A stretch of 45,808 bases of DNA from Streptomyces sp. Ru62 (GCF_002920615.1 NZ_PQSU01000051.1:1-45808), one strand, 5' to 3'. Shown: positions 1 to 8,106, counted from the stretch's first letter. Notes: a model not told the origin generated them from the sequence alone. Numbers and translations: made by a program.

Positions 1-19
1 AGTGGTGCCTTTCGGTATG

Positions 20-44
20 GGCGGTGCGGGGGGACCGCACCGCC
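20..44 (+). terminator. Hairpin, probable terminator of an upstream gene
   Basis: A perfect 10-bp stem (20-29 pairs with 35-44) closes a 5-nt loop. There is no T-tract, which is usual for streptomycete terminators. The gene it would serve lies outside the window. The rest of 1-250 shows no supportable coding region. Confidence 0.5.
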
Positions 45-249
45 GGGCGACACACCCACCGTCTCCCGACAGCACACCTCCGTGAATCCGTCTAACGACT
101 CACGGCGTGGACTTCCTGTGTCCCCCGCCGGCCCACGGCCTGCCCGGTGAGTGCAGTCGAACGACGTACGTCCCGGCCTGTCCGTGCGACCTGCGGTCAT
201 CAGCCGGGTACGGAGGCGTCGGCGTTCCGTCCACGGGTGCCGACGGCCG

Positions 250-446
250 GCCGCCCTCAGGGCAGACCCGTGTGGGAAGTGAGCCGGAGTCTCCCGCGAT
301 CTCGGCCATCAGATCGCCGGAGCTGGGGACGGCCGCCACGAACAGCCGCTCCTTGGACCCGAAGTGCCGGATCACCAGGCCGTGCGTGACACCGGCCCGG
401 CGGCCACGTCCCGGATGGTCGCCCTGTGAAGTACGGTCGCGTCCAT
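250..446 (-). pseudogene. Decayed TetR-family regulator (N-terminal HTH remnant)
   Basis: On the minus strand one frame reads TIRDVAA and stops soon after. A second frame continues with GVTHGLVIRHFGSKERLFVAAV, split here only by the frame change: GVTHGLVIRHFG then SKERLFVAAV. Together these form the standard TetR helix-turn-helix. Adding one base near 396-400 joins them into one reading frame. After about residue 60 the homology fades and no ligand-binding domain follows, so this is a remnant. It faces the SDR remnant at 469, the usual layout of a TetR and its target enzyme. That one-base deletion plus a missing C-terminus means decay is real and not only a sequencing slip. Confidence 0.6.
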
Positions 447-468
447 CGCGGAGAGGAGAGCGTGCCCG

Positions 469-861
469 ATGAACCGGACTGCCGAAGAGCCGACGTCGGA
501 AGGCCGCACCGTACTGGTGGCCGGGGCAACCGGCGGGATCGATGAAGGTGTGACCCTGGCCCTGCTCCGCCGGGGCGCGAGGGTGGTGGCCGCGGGCCGG
601 GACGCCGGGCGGCCGGCCCGCCTCGCCGCATACGTCGGGGACACCGGTCCGGGCACCCTGGTGACCGAGGTGACGGACGTCGGCGACGCGGACGGCTCAC
701 GTGTGCGGGACCGGCTGACGGCCCTCGGGGACCTTGACGGGGTGGTGATCACGCAGCAGCGGGGTGAGGGTCCGCAGCGCGTGGAAGTGGCTCGTCAGGT
801 TGGCGGCGATCATCCGCTCCCACTAGTGCCGAGGACCTCGGTGGGCATGCGGCCGGCCTGA
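469..861 (+). pseudogene. Truncated short-chain dehydrogenase/reductase (SDR) remnant
   Basis: The 130-residue product starts like a classical SDR: a beta strand (TVLVAGATGG), then ALLRRGARVVAAGRD, then a region ending LDGVVI at the position of the usual NNAG strand. SDRs are about 250 residues, so the catalytic Ser-Tyr-Lys half is missing. The glycine motif is altered (GATGGIDEG where GxxxGIG is expected). Another frame across about 830-948 still reads as protein-like sequence (GLIAGGGPYAEAPLQYLIT), which suggests frameshift and internal deletion. It is divergent from the decayed TetR. I infer a dead oxidoreductase gene. Confidence 0.55.
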
Positions 862-1046
862 TCGCCGGTGGCGGTCCGTACGCCGAAGCACCGCTCCAGT
901 ACCTGATCACCCGCGTGCACGGAGTGCGGACCTCGCCGCCGCAGTGATCTTTGCGACCGCCCTGGTGCGTGCGCGACCGCCCTTGCGCGGAGGCCCCCCG
1001 TGACCCACCGGGCGGGGATCGGCCGAGCTCACACCTGCTGACCGCG

Positions 1047-1673
1047 TCAGGCCGGAGCGTGGCCGCATGTGCCGCCCACATTCCGGGGCGTCGCCTCCTC
1101 CTCGGGCACCACCCACACGAAGTGGACGACGTTGCCGTCGTCCTCCGCGCCGTCCTGCGTACCGCCCAGGCTCTCCGCCGGCTCGACATGTGCGCCGAGC
1201 GAGGCGCAGATGGCGGTCATACGGGGGTTGTCACGCGTCGTCACGACCACCGCTCGCCGGACGCCGAAGAACGGCGCCTGGGACAGCGCCCAACGCGCCA
1301 GCGCCGTGCCGAGGCCCACGTCCTGCCAGCCGTCCTCCACGAGTAAGGCCAGCTCACCCCGGCCGTCGGCGCCGTCGTGCAACAGGTGGGTGGTGGCGAC
1401 GACCATGTCGGGACGGTGCACCGGGCTCGTCACCCAGCTCACACCCTGTCGGATCAGGCGGGCCCACTCGTGCTCGCGCAGGGCGGAACGCCCGGTCTGG
1501 TAGCGGCTGAAGAGCGTCTGCGGGGAACAGCGGCCGTGCATGGCGTTCACGGCTGCGAGGTCCGCCGCCTCGGCTCGCCGGGTCACGGTCATCCGGCCCG
1601 AACGGGTGCGGATCCGGCGGCCGGCGGATCCGGCCGTACCGGCGGAAGGGGCTGTCAGCGCATCAGGTGTCAC
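1047..1673 (-). CDS. GNAT family N-acetyltransferase
   Basis: A 208-residue protein with one GNAT fold, probably transferring acetyl from acetyl-CoA to an amine; the substrate cannot be read. The acetyl-CoA loop (motif A) is clear at about 110-130, with the Q-x-x-G-x-G-T pattern at residues 117-123. The following strand and helix (VRRAVVVTTRDNPRMTAICASLGA) are typical of motif B. Translation starts at GTG 1673 behind an AGGA. Residue Leu110 is coded by TTA (1344-1346), so expression should depend on the bldA leucyl-tRNA if the host is a Streptomyces. The gene stands alone; its upstream region is shared with the 16-bp repeat array and the ECH gene. Confidence 0.8.
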   Translation of the reverse strand: MTPDALTAPSAGTAGSAGRRIRTRSGRMTVTRRAEAADLAAVNAMHGRCSPQTLFSRYQTGRSALREHEWARLIRQGVSWVTSPVHRPDMVVATTHLLHDGADGRGELALLVEDGWQDVGLGTALARWALSQAPFFGVRRAVVVTTRDNPRMTAICASLGAHVEPAESLGGTQDGAEDDGNVVHFVWVVPEEEATPRNVGGTCGHAPA

Positions 1674-1950
1674 GGTGAGGTCCTGTATCGGGCGCAGGGG
1701 CAGAGAAGCGTGGAATCCCGCGTCCGTGCCGTGGTCGACATGTGAGCACAGTCCAGCGTGGAAGAGGGCTGCCCGCTTCCGTCGAACGACTGCCGACGGG
1801 CGAAGAATGACTGACGCCTCGGCCGGTGCACCGAGAAATGTGCCCTATCGGGCACCATCGGCGTCCGGCACCGCCCACGACGAGCCGACGGCCGTAATGT
1901 CATGGTCACCCGACCGGTCTTCTGCGACGGGGCCGGTGTGCCACTTCTCG

Positions 1951-2070
1951 CGTGCACCCTACGAACTCCGTGCACTACGAACTCCGTGCACTACGAACTC
2001 CGTGCACTACGAACTCCGTGCACCTACGAACTCCGTGCACCTTACGAACTTGCGTGCACCATACGAACCG
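1951..2070. repeat. 16-bp tandem repeat array upstream of the enoyl-CoA hydratase
   Basis: Seven copies of CGTGCAC alternate with seven copies of TACGAAC. Three central units are exact 16-mers (CGTGCACTACGAACTC). The outer units carry 1-3 extra or changed bases between the halves. Each unit holds the palindrome GTGCAC. The array ends 11 nt before the ATG at 2081, so it occupies the promoter and leader. The remaining non-coding DNA at 1674-1950 shows no other clear feature. It could be an operator array or a slippage-expanded repeat; the sequence cannot decide. Confidence 0.8.
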
Positions 2071-2080
2071 GGACTTCGCC

Positions 2081-2908
2081 ATGTCGAACACCGCGACCCC
2101 CTCCACGCATGCCCCTGTGCGTGCCGAACAGCAGAGCCCTGGATACTGGAGGGTCACCTTCGACAATCCTCCCCTCAACCTCTACGAGCCCGAGGTGGAG
2201 TCCGCCCTCGCCGAGATCGTCGACCAGTTGGAGGCGGACCCCGACGTCAAGGTGGTCGTCTTCGACAGCGCCGTTCCCGACTTCTTCATGGCACACCTCG
2301 ACCTGGGCAGGGTCGCCGAGTTCGGGGAGGGCATGCCGGCCTGGTTCGACATCGTCGGCCGTCTCGGCAACGCCCGCTTCATCACGGTGGGTTCCCTGCG
2401 AGGCCGTGCGCGTGGCATCGGCAACGAGTTCCTGACCACGCTCGACGTCCGGTTCGCCAGCCGGGAGAAGGCCGTGCTCAGCCAGCTGGAGATCGGTACG
2501 GGGATCATCCCCGGCTGCGGTGGCATCCAGCGCCTGGTGCAGCTCACCGGGCGGTCACGGGCCCTGGAGATCATCACCTCCGGTGAGGACTACGACGCCG
2601 ACACGGCCGCGCTGTACGGCTGGGTCAACCGTGCCGTCCCGGACGCCGAACTGGACGCGGTCGTCGACCGGTTCGCGCGGCGGATCGCCTCCTTAGACAC
2701 CGACGCCCTCCGAGCCGTCAAGGAGATCGTCAACGAGGAAGCCCCGCTGCACAGCCCCGGCGATCTGGCGGCCACCCACCAGCGCTTCGCCGGTCTGCTC
2801 GCCCGCGACTTCGTCCAGCAGCGCCTGAAGCTGTCGGCGAAGGCGAGCCCGGAGGTCATCTACGACCTGGAACTCGACATGGGCGAGCGCCTCGGCCCCC
2901 GTGACTAG
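2081..2908 (+). CDS. Enoyl-CoA hydratase/isomerase family protein
   Basis: A 275-residue crotonase-fold protein. Visible are the N-terminal strand with FDNPPLNLYEP, the oxyanion-hole region around RGRARGIGNEF (the usual GxxxGGGxE, here degenerate but with the Glu kept), and the PGxGG segment (GIIPGCGGIQRL) with the downstream A-x-x-G-x-V motif. It probably hydrates or isomerises an acyl-CoA. The ATG at 2081 is preferred because longer in-frame starts read through the tandem repeats. Leu205 is a TTA codon (2693-2695), a candidate bldA control point. It is the first gene of a same-strand group with an alpha/beta-hydrolase and a dihydrolipoyl-dehydrogenase homologue. Confidence 0.85.
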   Translation: MSNTATPSTHAPVRAEQQSPGYWRVTFDNPPLNLYEPEVESALAEIVDQLEADPDVKVVVFDSAVPDFFMAHLDLGRVAEFGEGMPAWFDIVGRLGNARFITVGSLRGRARGIGNEFLTTLDVRFASREKAVLSQLEIGTGIIPGCGGIQRLVQLTGRSRALEIITSGEDYDADTAALYGWVNRAVPDAELDAVVDRFARRIASLDTDALRAVKEIVNEEAPLHSPGDLAATHQRFAGLLARDFVQQRLKLSAKASPEVIYDLELDMGERLGPRD

Positions 2909-3057
2909 TCCGAACACCTTCGCTGCCACGTCGTAGGACCGCATGTCGGCGGGCTACACCTCCGTGGGCCACGTCCCCGGGGCCGCATCCCAAGAGCCGG
3001 ACGCAGCCCCCCGCCTGACCTCCCCAGTCCGTTCATCAGTGCTGAAAGGCGCTCACC

Positions 3058-3923
3058 ATGGCCGCCGATTCCACCCACAGCCAGATCACGACGCCCAACC
3101 TCCATGTCGAGGCCGCCGACGGCGTCACCTACCGCTACCGCCGCTTCGGCCGCCCCAACGCGAGCGATCTGCCGGTGGTCTGCCTGGTGCACTTCCGCGC
3201 CAACCTCGACAACTGGGATCCCCAACTCGTCGACGCCCTCGCCGCCGAGCGCGAGGTCGTCCTGGTGGATCTCGCCGGGGTCGGCGGTTCCACCGGGACC
3301 ACTCCGAACACCGTCGAGGAGATGGCGCACAACGCGATCGCCTTCCTGGACGCCATCGGGCTGCGCCGCTTCGACCTGTTCGGCTTCTCCCTCGGCGGCT
3401 TCATCGCGCAGGAGATCACCCTCTTCCGCCCGTGGCAGGTACGCCGGCTGGTCCTGGCCGGCACGGCGCCCCGGGGCGGCCGGGACATCCACCAGTACAC
3501 GGCGGGCGCCATTCGCGAGGCGGCCTTCGACGACGCCCCCTCCGCCGCGAACCTGCTCACCCTCTTCTTCGAGAAGAGCGCGTCCAGCCAGGCCAAGGGC
3601 GTGGAGTTCCTCAAGCGCCTGGGGCTGCGCACCGCCGAGCGGGACACCGCGACCGACCTGGCCGTCCGTGACGCGCAGCTGACCGCCATCTCCGCGTGGG
3701 GCGTGCGGGACGACTCGCGACTCCAGCGTCTGGAGTCCATCCAGCAGCCGGTTCTGGTGGCCAACGGTGACAACGACGAGATGGTCCCCACCAAGAACAC
3801 CTATCTGCTGGCCGAACACCTGCCCAACGCGAAGCTGAGCATCTACCCGGACGCCGGTCACGGGTCCTCTTCCAGTACCCGGCCGAGTTCGCCGAAGAGG
3901 TGAACGCCTTCCTCGGCAGCTGA
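3058..3923 (+). pseudogene. Alpha/beta-hydrolase 1, frameshifted near its C-terminus
   Basis: The protein shows the alpha/beta-hydrolase nucleophile elbow GFSLGG (Ser111), an acid-region motif NGDNDEMVP and the His region DAGHG. As written, the frame ends at 3903 with a nonsense tail. Adding one base near 3872, in the TCC-TCT stretch after DAGHG, restores LFQYPAEFAEEVNAFLGS and a stop at 3923. This matches the C-terminus of hydrolase 2 at 13690 (LFQYPAEAAKDVNAFLG). The His precedes the break, so the triad could survive in the shifted product. Either a recent frameshift mutation or a sequencing error explains it. The ATG at 3058 follows AAAGG. Substrate unknown; lactonase, esterase or dehalogenase chemistry are all possible. 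Confidence 0.8.
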
Positions 3924-4018
3924 CGGCCCTCGCCCAGCGGGCGATCCGGGCTCGCACCCACCCCGCGACCCAATCCGTACCGCGCGTACCGCACGTATCC
4001 AGAATCGGGAACACCTCC

Positions 4019-4138
4019 ATGCGCAGCCAGCCCCACGCCCGCCCCCGCGGTGGCACCGCCACCGGCCACGGCGAGCACACCACGTCCCCCGTGGTCACCT
4101 CCGTGCCGTCGGCCGTATCGAGCGGGAGGGCGGGCTGA
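4019..4138 (+). CDS. Possible small ORF (39 codons) just upstream of the Lpd-like gene
   Basis: An ATG at 4019 opens a 39-codon frame ending at TGA 4136-4138, two bases before the next ATG. Nearly all third positions are G or C, as in the real genes here and above what random DNA of this composition should give. The peptide is Gly/Ser/Thr/His-rich with no membrane segment or Cys. The Shine-Dalgarno match is weak (GGGA). It could be a translated leader coupling to the downstream gene, a small protein, or chance. I do not recognise it. Confidence 0.35.
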   Translation: MRSQPHARPRGGTATGHGEHTTSPVVTSVPSAVSSGRAG

Positions 4139-4140
4139 CC

Positions 4141-5541
4141 ATGGGCGCGCACTACGACGTCGTCGTCCTGGGAGCCGGTCCGGGCGGATACACGGCCGCC
4201 GTCCGGTCGGCCCAACTGGGCCTGCGTACCGCGGTCGTCGAGGAGCGCTACTGGGGCGGGGTGTGCCTGAACGTGGGCTGCATCCCGGCCAAGGCGCTGC
4301 TGCGCAACGCCGAACTGGCGCACATCTTCACCCGGGAGGCGAAGACCTTCGGCATCGAGGTCGACGGCCGGGTGCGGTTCGACTACGGCGAGGCGTTCCG
4401 GCGGAGCCGGAAGGTCGCCGACGGCCGGGCCAAGGGCGTCAACTTCCTCATGCGCAAGAACGAGATCACGCAGTACGACGGGCGCGGTCACTTCACCGAC
4501 GCCCACACCCTGACGGTGACCGGCGCCGACGGCGGCGTGGAGACGGTCACCTTCGACCACTGCGTCATCGCCACCGGCGCCACCGCGAAGCTGCTGCCCG
4601 GCACCCGGCTGAGCGAGCGCGTGGTGACCTTCGAGGAGCAGATCCTCGCCGAGGAGCTGCCGGACAGTGTCATCATCGCGGGCGCCGGCGCGATCGGCGT
4701 CGAGTTTGCGTACGTGCTGCACAACTACGGCGTCCGGGTGACCATGGTGGAGTTCGCGGACCGGCCGGCCCCGCTGGAGGACGAGGAGATCTCCGCGGAA
4801 CTGGCGCGGTGGTACCGGCGACTCGGCATCGAGGTGCTGACCTCCACCCGGGTGGACGCCGTCTCCGAGGAGACCGACAAGGTACGGGTCACCGTCACCC
4901 GCGGCGGGCAGCGGCAGGTCCTGGAAGCCGACAAGGTGCTCCAGGCACTGGGCTTCCAGCCGAACGTGACCGGCTACGGCCTGGAGAACACCGGGGTACG
5001 GCTCACCGAACGGGGCGCCATCGACGTGGACGGCCGGCTGCGCACCAGTGTCCCCCACATCTTCGCGATCGGTGATGTCACGGCCAAGCTGATGCTGGCG
5101 CACGCCGCCGAGTCGATGGGCATCGTGGCGGCGGAGACCATCGGCGGGGCGGAGACGATGGAACTCGACTACGTCATGATCCCGCGTGTCACGTTCTGCA
5201 AGCCGCAGATCGCGAGCTTCGGGTGGACGGAGGCGCAGGCACGGGAGCGCGGCTTCGACGTGCGGGTGGCGAAGTTCCCGTTCACCGCCAACGGCAAGGC
5301 GCAGGGCCTCGGGGACCCCGCGGGCTTCGTGAAGATCATCAGCGATGGCACGCACGGCGAACTGCTGGGCGCGCACCTCATCGGCGGTGAAGTGGCCGAG
5401 CTGCTGCCGGAGCTGACGCTGGCCCAGCAGTGGGACCTGACCGTCCACGAGCTCGCCCGCAACGTGCACGCGCACCCCACGCTCGGTGAGTCGGTCAAGG
5501 AGGCCGTCCACGGCCTGGCCGGCCACATGATCAACATGTGA
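4141..5541 (+). CDS. lpdA: Dihydrolipoyl dehydrogenase (class I flavoprotein disulfide reductase)
   Basis: A 466-residue protein of full family length. It has the N-terminal FAD motif (VVVLGAGPGGYTAA), the redox-active pair in GGVCLNVGCIPAK (Cys42, Cys47), the central NAD motif (IIAGAGAIGVEFA), the FAD-contacting IFAIGDVT and the C-terminal catalytic HAHPTLGE. The N-terminal third closely resembles the actinobacterial E3 type. E3 normally reoxidises lipoyl groups of 2-oxoacid dehydrogenase or glycine-cleavage complexes. No E1, E2 or lipoyl-carrier gene is in the window, so this may be a paralogue with a local substrate. It follows the hydrolase and small ORF on the same strand. The ATG has a GGGAGG upstream. 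Confidence 0.88.
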   Translation: MGAHYDVVVLGAGPGGYTAAVRSAQLGLRTAVVEERYWGGVCLNVGCIPAKALLRNAELAHIFTREAKTFGIEVDGRVRFDYGEAFRRSRKVADGRAKGVNFLMRKNEITQYDGRGHFTDAHTLTVTGADGGVETVTFDHCVIATGATAKLLPGTRLSERVVTFEEQILAEELPDSVIIAGAGAIGVEFAYVLHNYGVRVTMVEFADRPAPLEDEEISAELARWYRRLGIEVLTSTRVDAVSEETDKVRVTVTRGGQRQVLEADKVLQALGFQPNVTGYGLENTGVRLTERGAIDVDGRLRTSVPHIFAIGDVTAKLMLAHAAESMGIVAAETIGGAETMELDYVMIPRVTFCKPQIASFGWTEAQARERGFDVRVAKFPFTANGKAQGLGDPAGFVKIISDGTHGELLGAHLIGGEVAELLPELTLAQQWDLTVHELARNVHAHPTLGESVKEAVHGLAGHMINM

Positions 5542-5606
5542 GGCCGCCCCATCCGGCCGGAAGGTGGCGGGAAGGTGCCCCCCGGCCGCCGACCAGGAAC
5601 CGTCCC

Positions 5607-5672
5607 GGTCGGCGGTCGTCACGGCGGCCCGGCGGTCGGCGGTCGTCACGGCGGCCCGGCGGTCGGCGGCCA
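5607..5672. repeat. 27-bp tandem repeat between convergent genes
   Basis: Two perfect 27-bp units beginning GGTCGGCGGTCGTCACGG (5607-5633 and 5634-5660) are followed by a partial third. They lie between the ends of the Lpd-like gene and the TetR gene. The repeat is GC-rich and could act in termination or be a slippage product. Confidence 0.7.
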
Positions 5673-5709
5673 GGCGGTCGCCATACCGGCGACGTGCCGG
5701 GTGGTGCCG

Positions 5710-6381
5710 TCAGTGACGGGAAGCCGGTGGCAGGGGTGGGTCGAGGGTGCGCAGCAGACTGCGGGCGGGCGGGCCCGGCGGCAGCGGTTCGTCGTCCGTC
5801 ACGGCGCAGGCGCGCAGGACGAACGCGACCAGCCGGCGGGACGCCTTGTCCGCGTTGGACCCGCTGCCCATGACGACGCCGGCGTTGGCGAGCAGCAGCA
5901 GGGGAAGATCGTGCGCGGAGAAGTCGGGGCGCAGGACCCCGGCCTCTTTGGCACGCCGGACCAGACGGGTGAAGCCGCGCATGGCACGGCGCCGGTGGGC
6001 CTCCAGTTCCGCCGAGGCCGGGAACGTCGTGTTCAGTACGACGGCCAGTCCCTGGTCCTCGCACTGCAGTGCGGCCACGTGCTCGACGTAACCGCGGAAG
6101 CCCGCCCAGGGATCGGGCTCTTCCAGGGCCCGGTCGACGGCGTCGGCGTACGCGCGCACCCGGGGTGTGAACACCGCCGCGACGAGTTCCTCGCGCCCGG
6201 CGAAGTTGCGTTGCAGCGTGGCGATGCCCACTCCGGCACGCCGCGCGATCTCGTTGAGCGAGACGTCCAGGCCGCGCGTCGTGTAGAGCTCCGCCGCGGC
6301 CGTGAGGATCTTGGCACGGTTGGCCTGCGCGTCGGCGCGACGCTGCCGGAGTGGCGGTGAGGTGTTGTCGGTGGATGGCAC
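5710..6381 (-). CDS. TetR/AcrR family transcriptional regulator
   Basis: A 223-residue repressor-type protein. The HTH spans about residues 22-70 (AKILTAAAELYTTRGLD, then SLNEIARRAGVGIATLQRNF), followed by an alpha-helical ligand domain with a C-terminal segment typical of the family. I chose GTG 6381 because the HTH then starts about 20 residues in; longer frames upstream read as low-complexity Arg/Pro. The gene lies 70 nt downstream of the LLM monooxygenase and is probably the last gene of the DUF1579-LLM-TetR operon. The palindrome at 8107-8130 is the obvious candidate operator, making it likely self-regulated and controlling the divergent ADH. Confidence 0.88.
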   Translation of the reverse strand: MPSTDNTSPPLRQRRADAQANRAKILTAAAELYTTRGLDVSLNEIARRAGVGIATLQRNFAGREELVAAVFTPRVRAYADAVDRALEEPDPWAGFRGYVEHVAALQCEDQGLAVVLNTTFPASAELEAHRRRAMRGFTRLVRRAKEAGVLRPDFSAHDLPLLLLANAGVVMGSGSNADKASRRLVAFVLRACAVTDDEPLPPGPPARSLLRTLDPPLPPASRH

Positions 6382-6451
6382 GGTCCGACAGCTTACGGTC
6401 GTCCATCCAGTGGGGAACGGGTCCGGTCCCGTCCGGCCCCCGTGCACGGCG

Positions 6452-7534
6452 TCAGCCCCGCGGCGCACCGGGCCGGTCCCGGGCCGCCGGAACCGCGAGC
6501 CGGCGCAGTGCGGGCGCGATCGCGGTGGCCAGTCGCCCGACGGACGAGGCGACCGCGTCGCCGGGCAGGCCGCCCCAGTCCACCAGGGCCTGAAGACGGT
6601 CGAAACGGACCGCCTCATACAGGGCGGTCGCCTTCTCGATGATGCTTTCGGGTGTGCCGATCAGGAGGTGCCCGGCCGGGCCCACGCCCGCCCGGAACTG
6701 TTCCGGTGAGACGGTGAAGCCGCTTCCTCCGGGCCGCTTGGGCCGCAGGAAGTCCCGGTAGTACGGGTAGGTGTCGAGGGCGGTGGCGGCGTCGTCGGAA
6801 CTGAAGAAGTGCACCCCCACGCCGAGACGCAGCCGGTGGCCGTGCCCTTCCGCCTCGCCTGCCGCCCGGTAGACGGCGGCGAGGTGGGCCAGGCGCTCCA
6901 GCGGGCCGCCGATGTACCCGAGCATCATGGGCAGCCCGAGTCGTCCGGCGCGTTCGGCGCTGGCGGGAGTTCCCCCGACCCCGATCCACACCGGCAGGGG
7001 GTCCTGCCGTGCCCGGGGCACGACGGCGGCCTCGGTCAGCGGGGACCGGAACCGTCCGTGCCAGGTCACCCGCGATTCACCGCGGATGCGCAGCAGGAGT
7101 CCCAGTTTCTCCGCGAAGACCTGGTCGTAATGGCTCAGGGGCACGCCGAACAGCTCGAACGGCTCCGGGTGCGCGCTGCGCCCCACGGTGATCTCCGCAC
7201 GGCCCGCGCTGACGAGGTCGAGCGTGGCGAAGTCCTCGTAGAGTCGCACGGGGTCGAGGGCGCTGAGGGTGCTGACCGAACTGGTGAGCCTGATGCGCGA
7301 GGTCCGGGCGGCGATGGCGGCCAGTACCACGGCCGGTGAGGAGACGGCGAAGTCCACGCTGTGGTGTTCGCCGACGCCGAAGTGGTCCAGTCCGAGCCGG
7401 TCGGCGGTCACGCCGAGGTCGATCAGCCGGCTGTGCCGGTCGCCGGCGGTCAGGGAACGGCCGTCTACCGTACGGGGCTGGAAGTCGGCCAGTGACGCGA
7501 CGCCGACGTCCATCCCCGGGTCCTGCGCGCTCAT
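6452..7534 (-). CDS. LLM-class (luciferase-like) flavin-dependent monooxygenase
   Basis: A 360-residue TIM-barrel protein of the bacterial luciferase superfamily. Signature segments are visible: ADRLGLDHFGVGEHH, the strand with RIRLTSSVSTLSALDPVRLYEDFATLDLVSAGRAEITVGR, and WIGVGGTPASAERAGRLGLPMMLG. The family oxidises substrates with reduced flavin and O2; no dedicated flavin reductase gene adjoins. ATG 7534 follows a strong AAGGAG and is preferred over upstream in-frame starts that overlap the DUF1579-like gene. It lies 29 nt after that gene, so the two are likely co-transcribed. Substrate not readable. Confidence 0.87.
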   Translation of the reverse strand: MSAQDPGMDVGVASLADFQPRTVDGRSLTAGDRHSRLIDLGVTADRLGLDHFGVGEHHSVDFAVSSPAVVLAAIAARTSRIRLTSSVSTLSALDPVRLYEDFATLDLVSAGRAEITVGRSAHPEPFELFGVPLSHYDQVFAEKLGLLLRIRGESRVTWHGRFRSPLTEAAVVPRARQDPLPVWIGVGGTPASAERAGRLGLPMMLGYIGGPLERLAHLAAVYRAAGEAEGHGHRLRLGVGVHFFSSDDAATALDTYPYYRDFLRPKRPGGSGFTVSPEQFRAGVGPAGHLLIGTPESIIEKATALYEAVRFDRLQALVDWGGLPGDAVASSVGRLATAIAPALRRLAVPAARDRPGAPRG

Positions 7535-7563
7535 GCCTCTCCTTCCGGGGCGGTGTCCACGGT

Positions 7564-8040
7564 TCAGGAGGCGGACGGGCTGAGCCTGGTCGCCGTCTCC
7601 TCGTCCACCGGTATCCAGCCCTGGCCGAGGTCGATCTCGCCGACGTGGTGATACGTGTCGGCCCCCAGCCGGGTGAAGGTGTCGCGCAGCGGAACGGTCC
7701 CACCGTTCATCGTCATGGTCCCCTCGAACACCAAGGTGTCGCCCTGCCAGCCCGAGGACCGCTGCCTCGCCCGGCCGCCGTTGCTGTCGAACCAGTCCGC
7801 GACGAACTCGTCGGAAGCAGCGTCGAACCCCCACACGTATGTGGCGCGCAGCGGGTTCGGGTTGTCCGCGGTGGGCTGCTCCTCGGTGCTGAGCCGCAGA
7901 TAGTGCGGGGCGAGTTCGCCGGAACCGGTCACCTTCATCTCGATCGGCTTGCGCGGGTCGAAGGGGGTGGCGTGGAACTGCCCCGGCGCGTCCCAGAGAC
8001 CCAGGAAGAAATCGAGTTCGTCCATCCGCGAGCCACTCAT
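7564..8040 (-). CDS. DUF1579-like protein
   Basis: A 158-residue soluble protein opening with LDFFLGLWDAPG, followed by alternating beta strands with conserved Trp and Gly (YVWGFDAASDEFVADWFDSNGG, FEGTMTMNGG). This is the look of small beta-barrel DUF1579-like proteins. Such proteins are often next to TetR regulators and oxidoreductases, but no reaction is established that I can assign. There is no signal peptide. It heads the minus-strand operon with the LLM monooxygenase and TetR and is divergent from the ADH at 8209. Confidence 0.6.
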   Translation of the reverse strand: MSGSRMDELDFFLGLWDAPGQFHATPFDPRKPIEMKVTGSGELAPHYLRLSTEEQPTADNPNPLRATYVWGFDAASDEFVADWFDSNGGRARQRSSGWQGDTLVFEGTMTMNGGTVPLRDTFTRLGADTYHHVGEIDLGQGWIPVDEETATRLSPSAS

Positions 8041-8106
8041 GGCTGTCTGCCTTTCTCAGGGGTCCCGGGCGGCCGTCCGCCGTCCCGGTGCCGGTCAGCA
8101 TAACCA

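Noticed and set aside
88..102. GTC-TAAC-GACT resembling the shared motif
   Set aside because: The CATC flank is missing, and GTC-N4-GAC alone should occur many times by chance in this composition.
1780..1794. CGTC-GAAC-GACTG resembling the shared motif upstream of GNAT
   Set aside because: Lacks the CATC[A/T] half, so it was not counted as a site.
1951..2070. A CRISPR array
   Set aside because: Units are 16 bp and contiguous, with no unique spacers of constant length and no cas genes.
3033..3045. CATCAGTG upstream of hydrolase 1
   Set aside because: One base off the left half and no GAC at the right spacing.
2905..5649. A 914-codon minus-strand frame opposite hydrolase 1 and the Lpd-like gene
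   Set aside because: It is the antisense of two well-recognised genes, has low-complexity composition and no family motif. Long antisense frames are common in GC-rich DNA.
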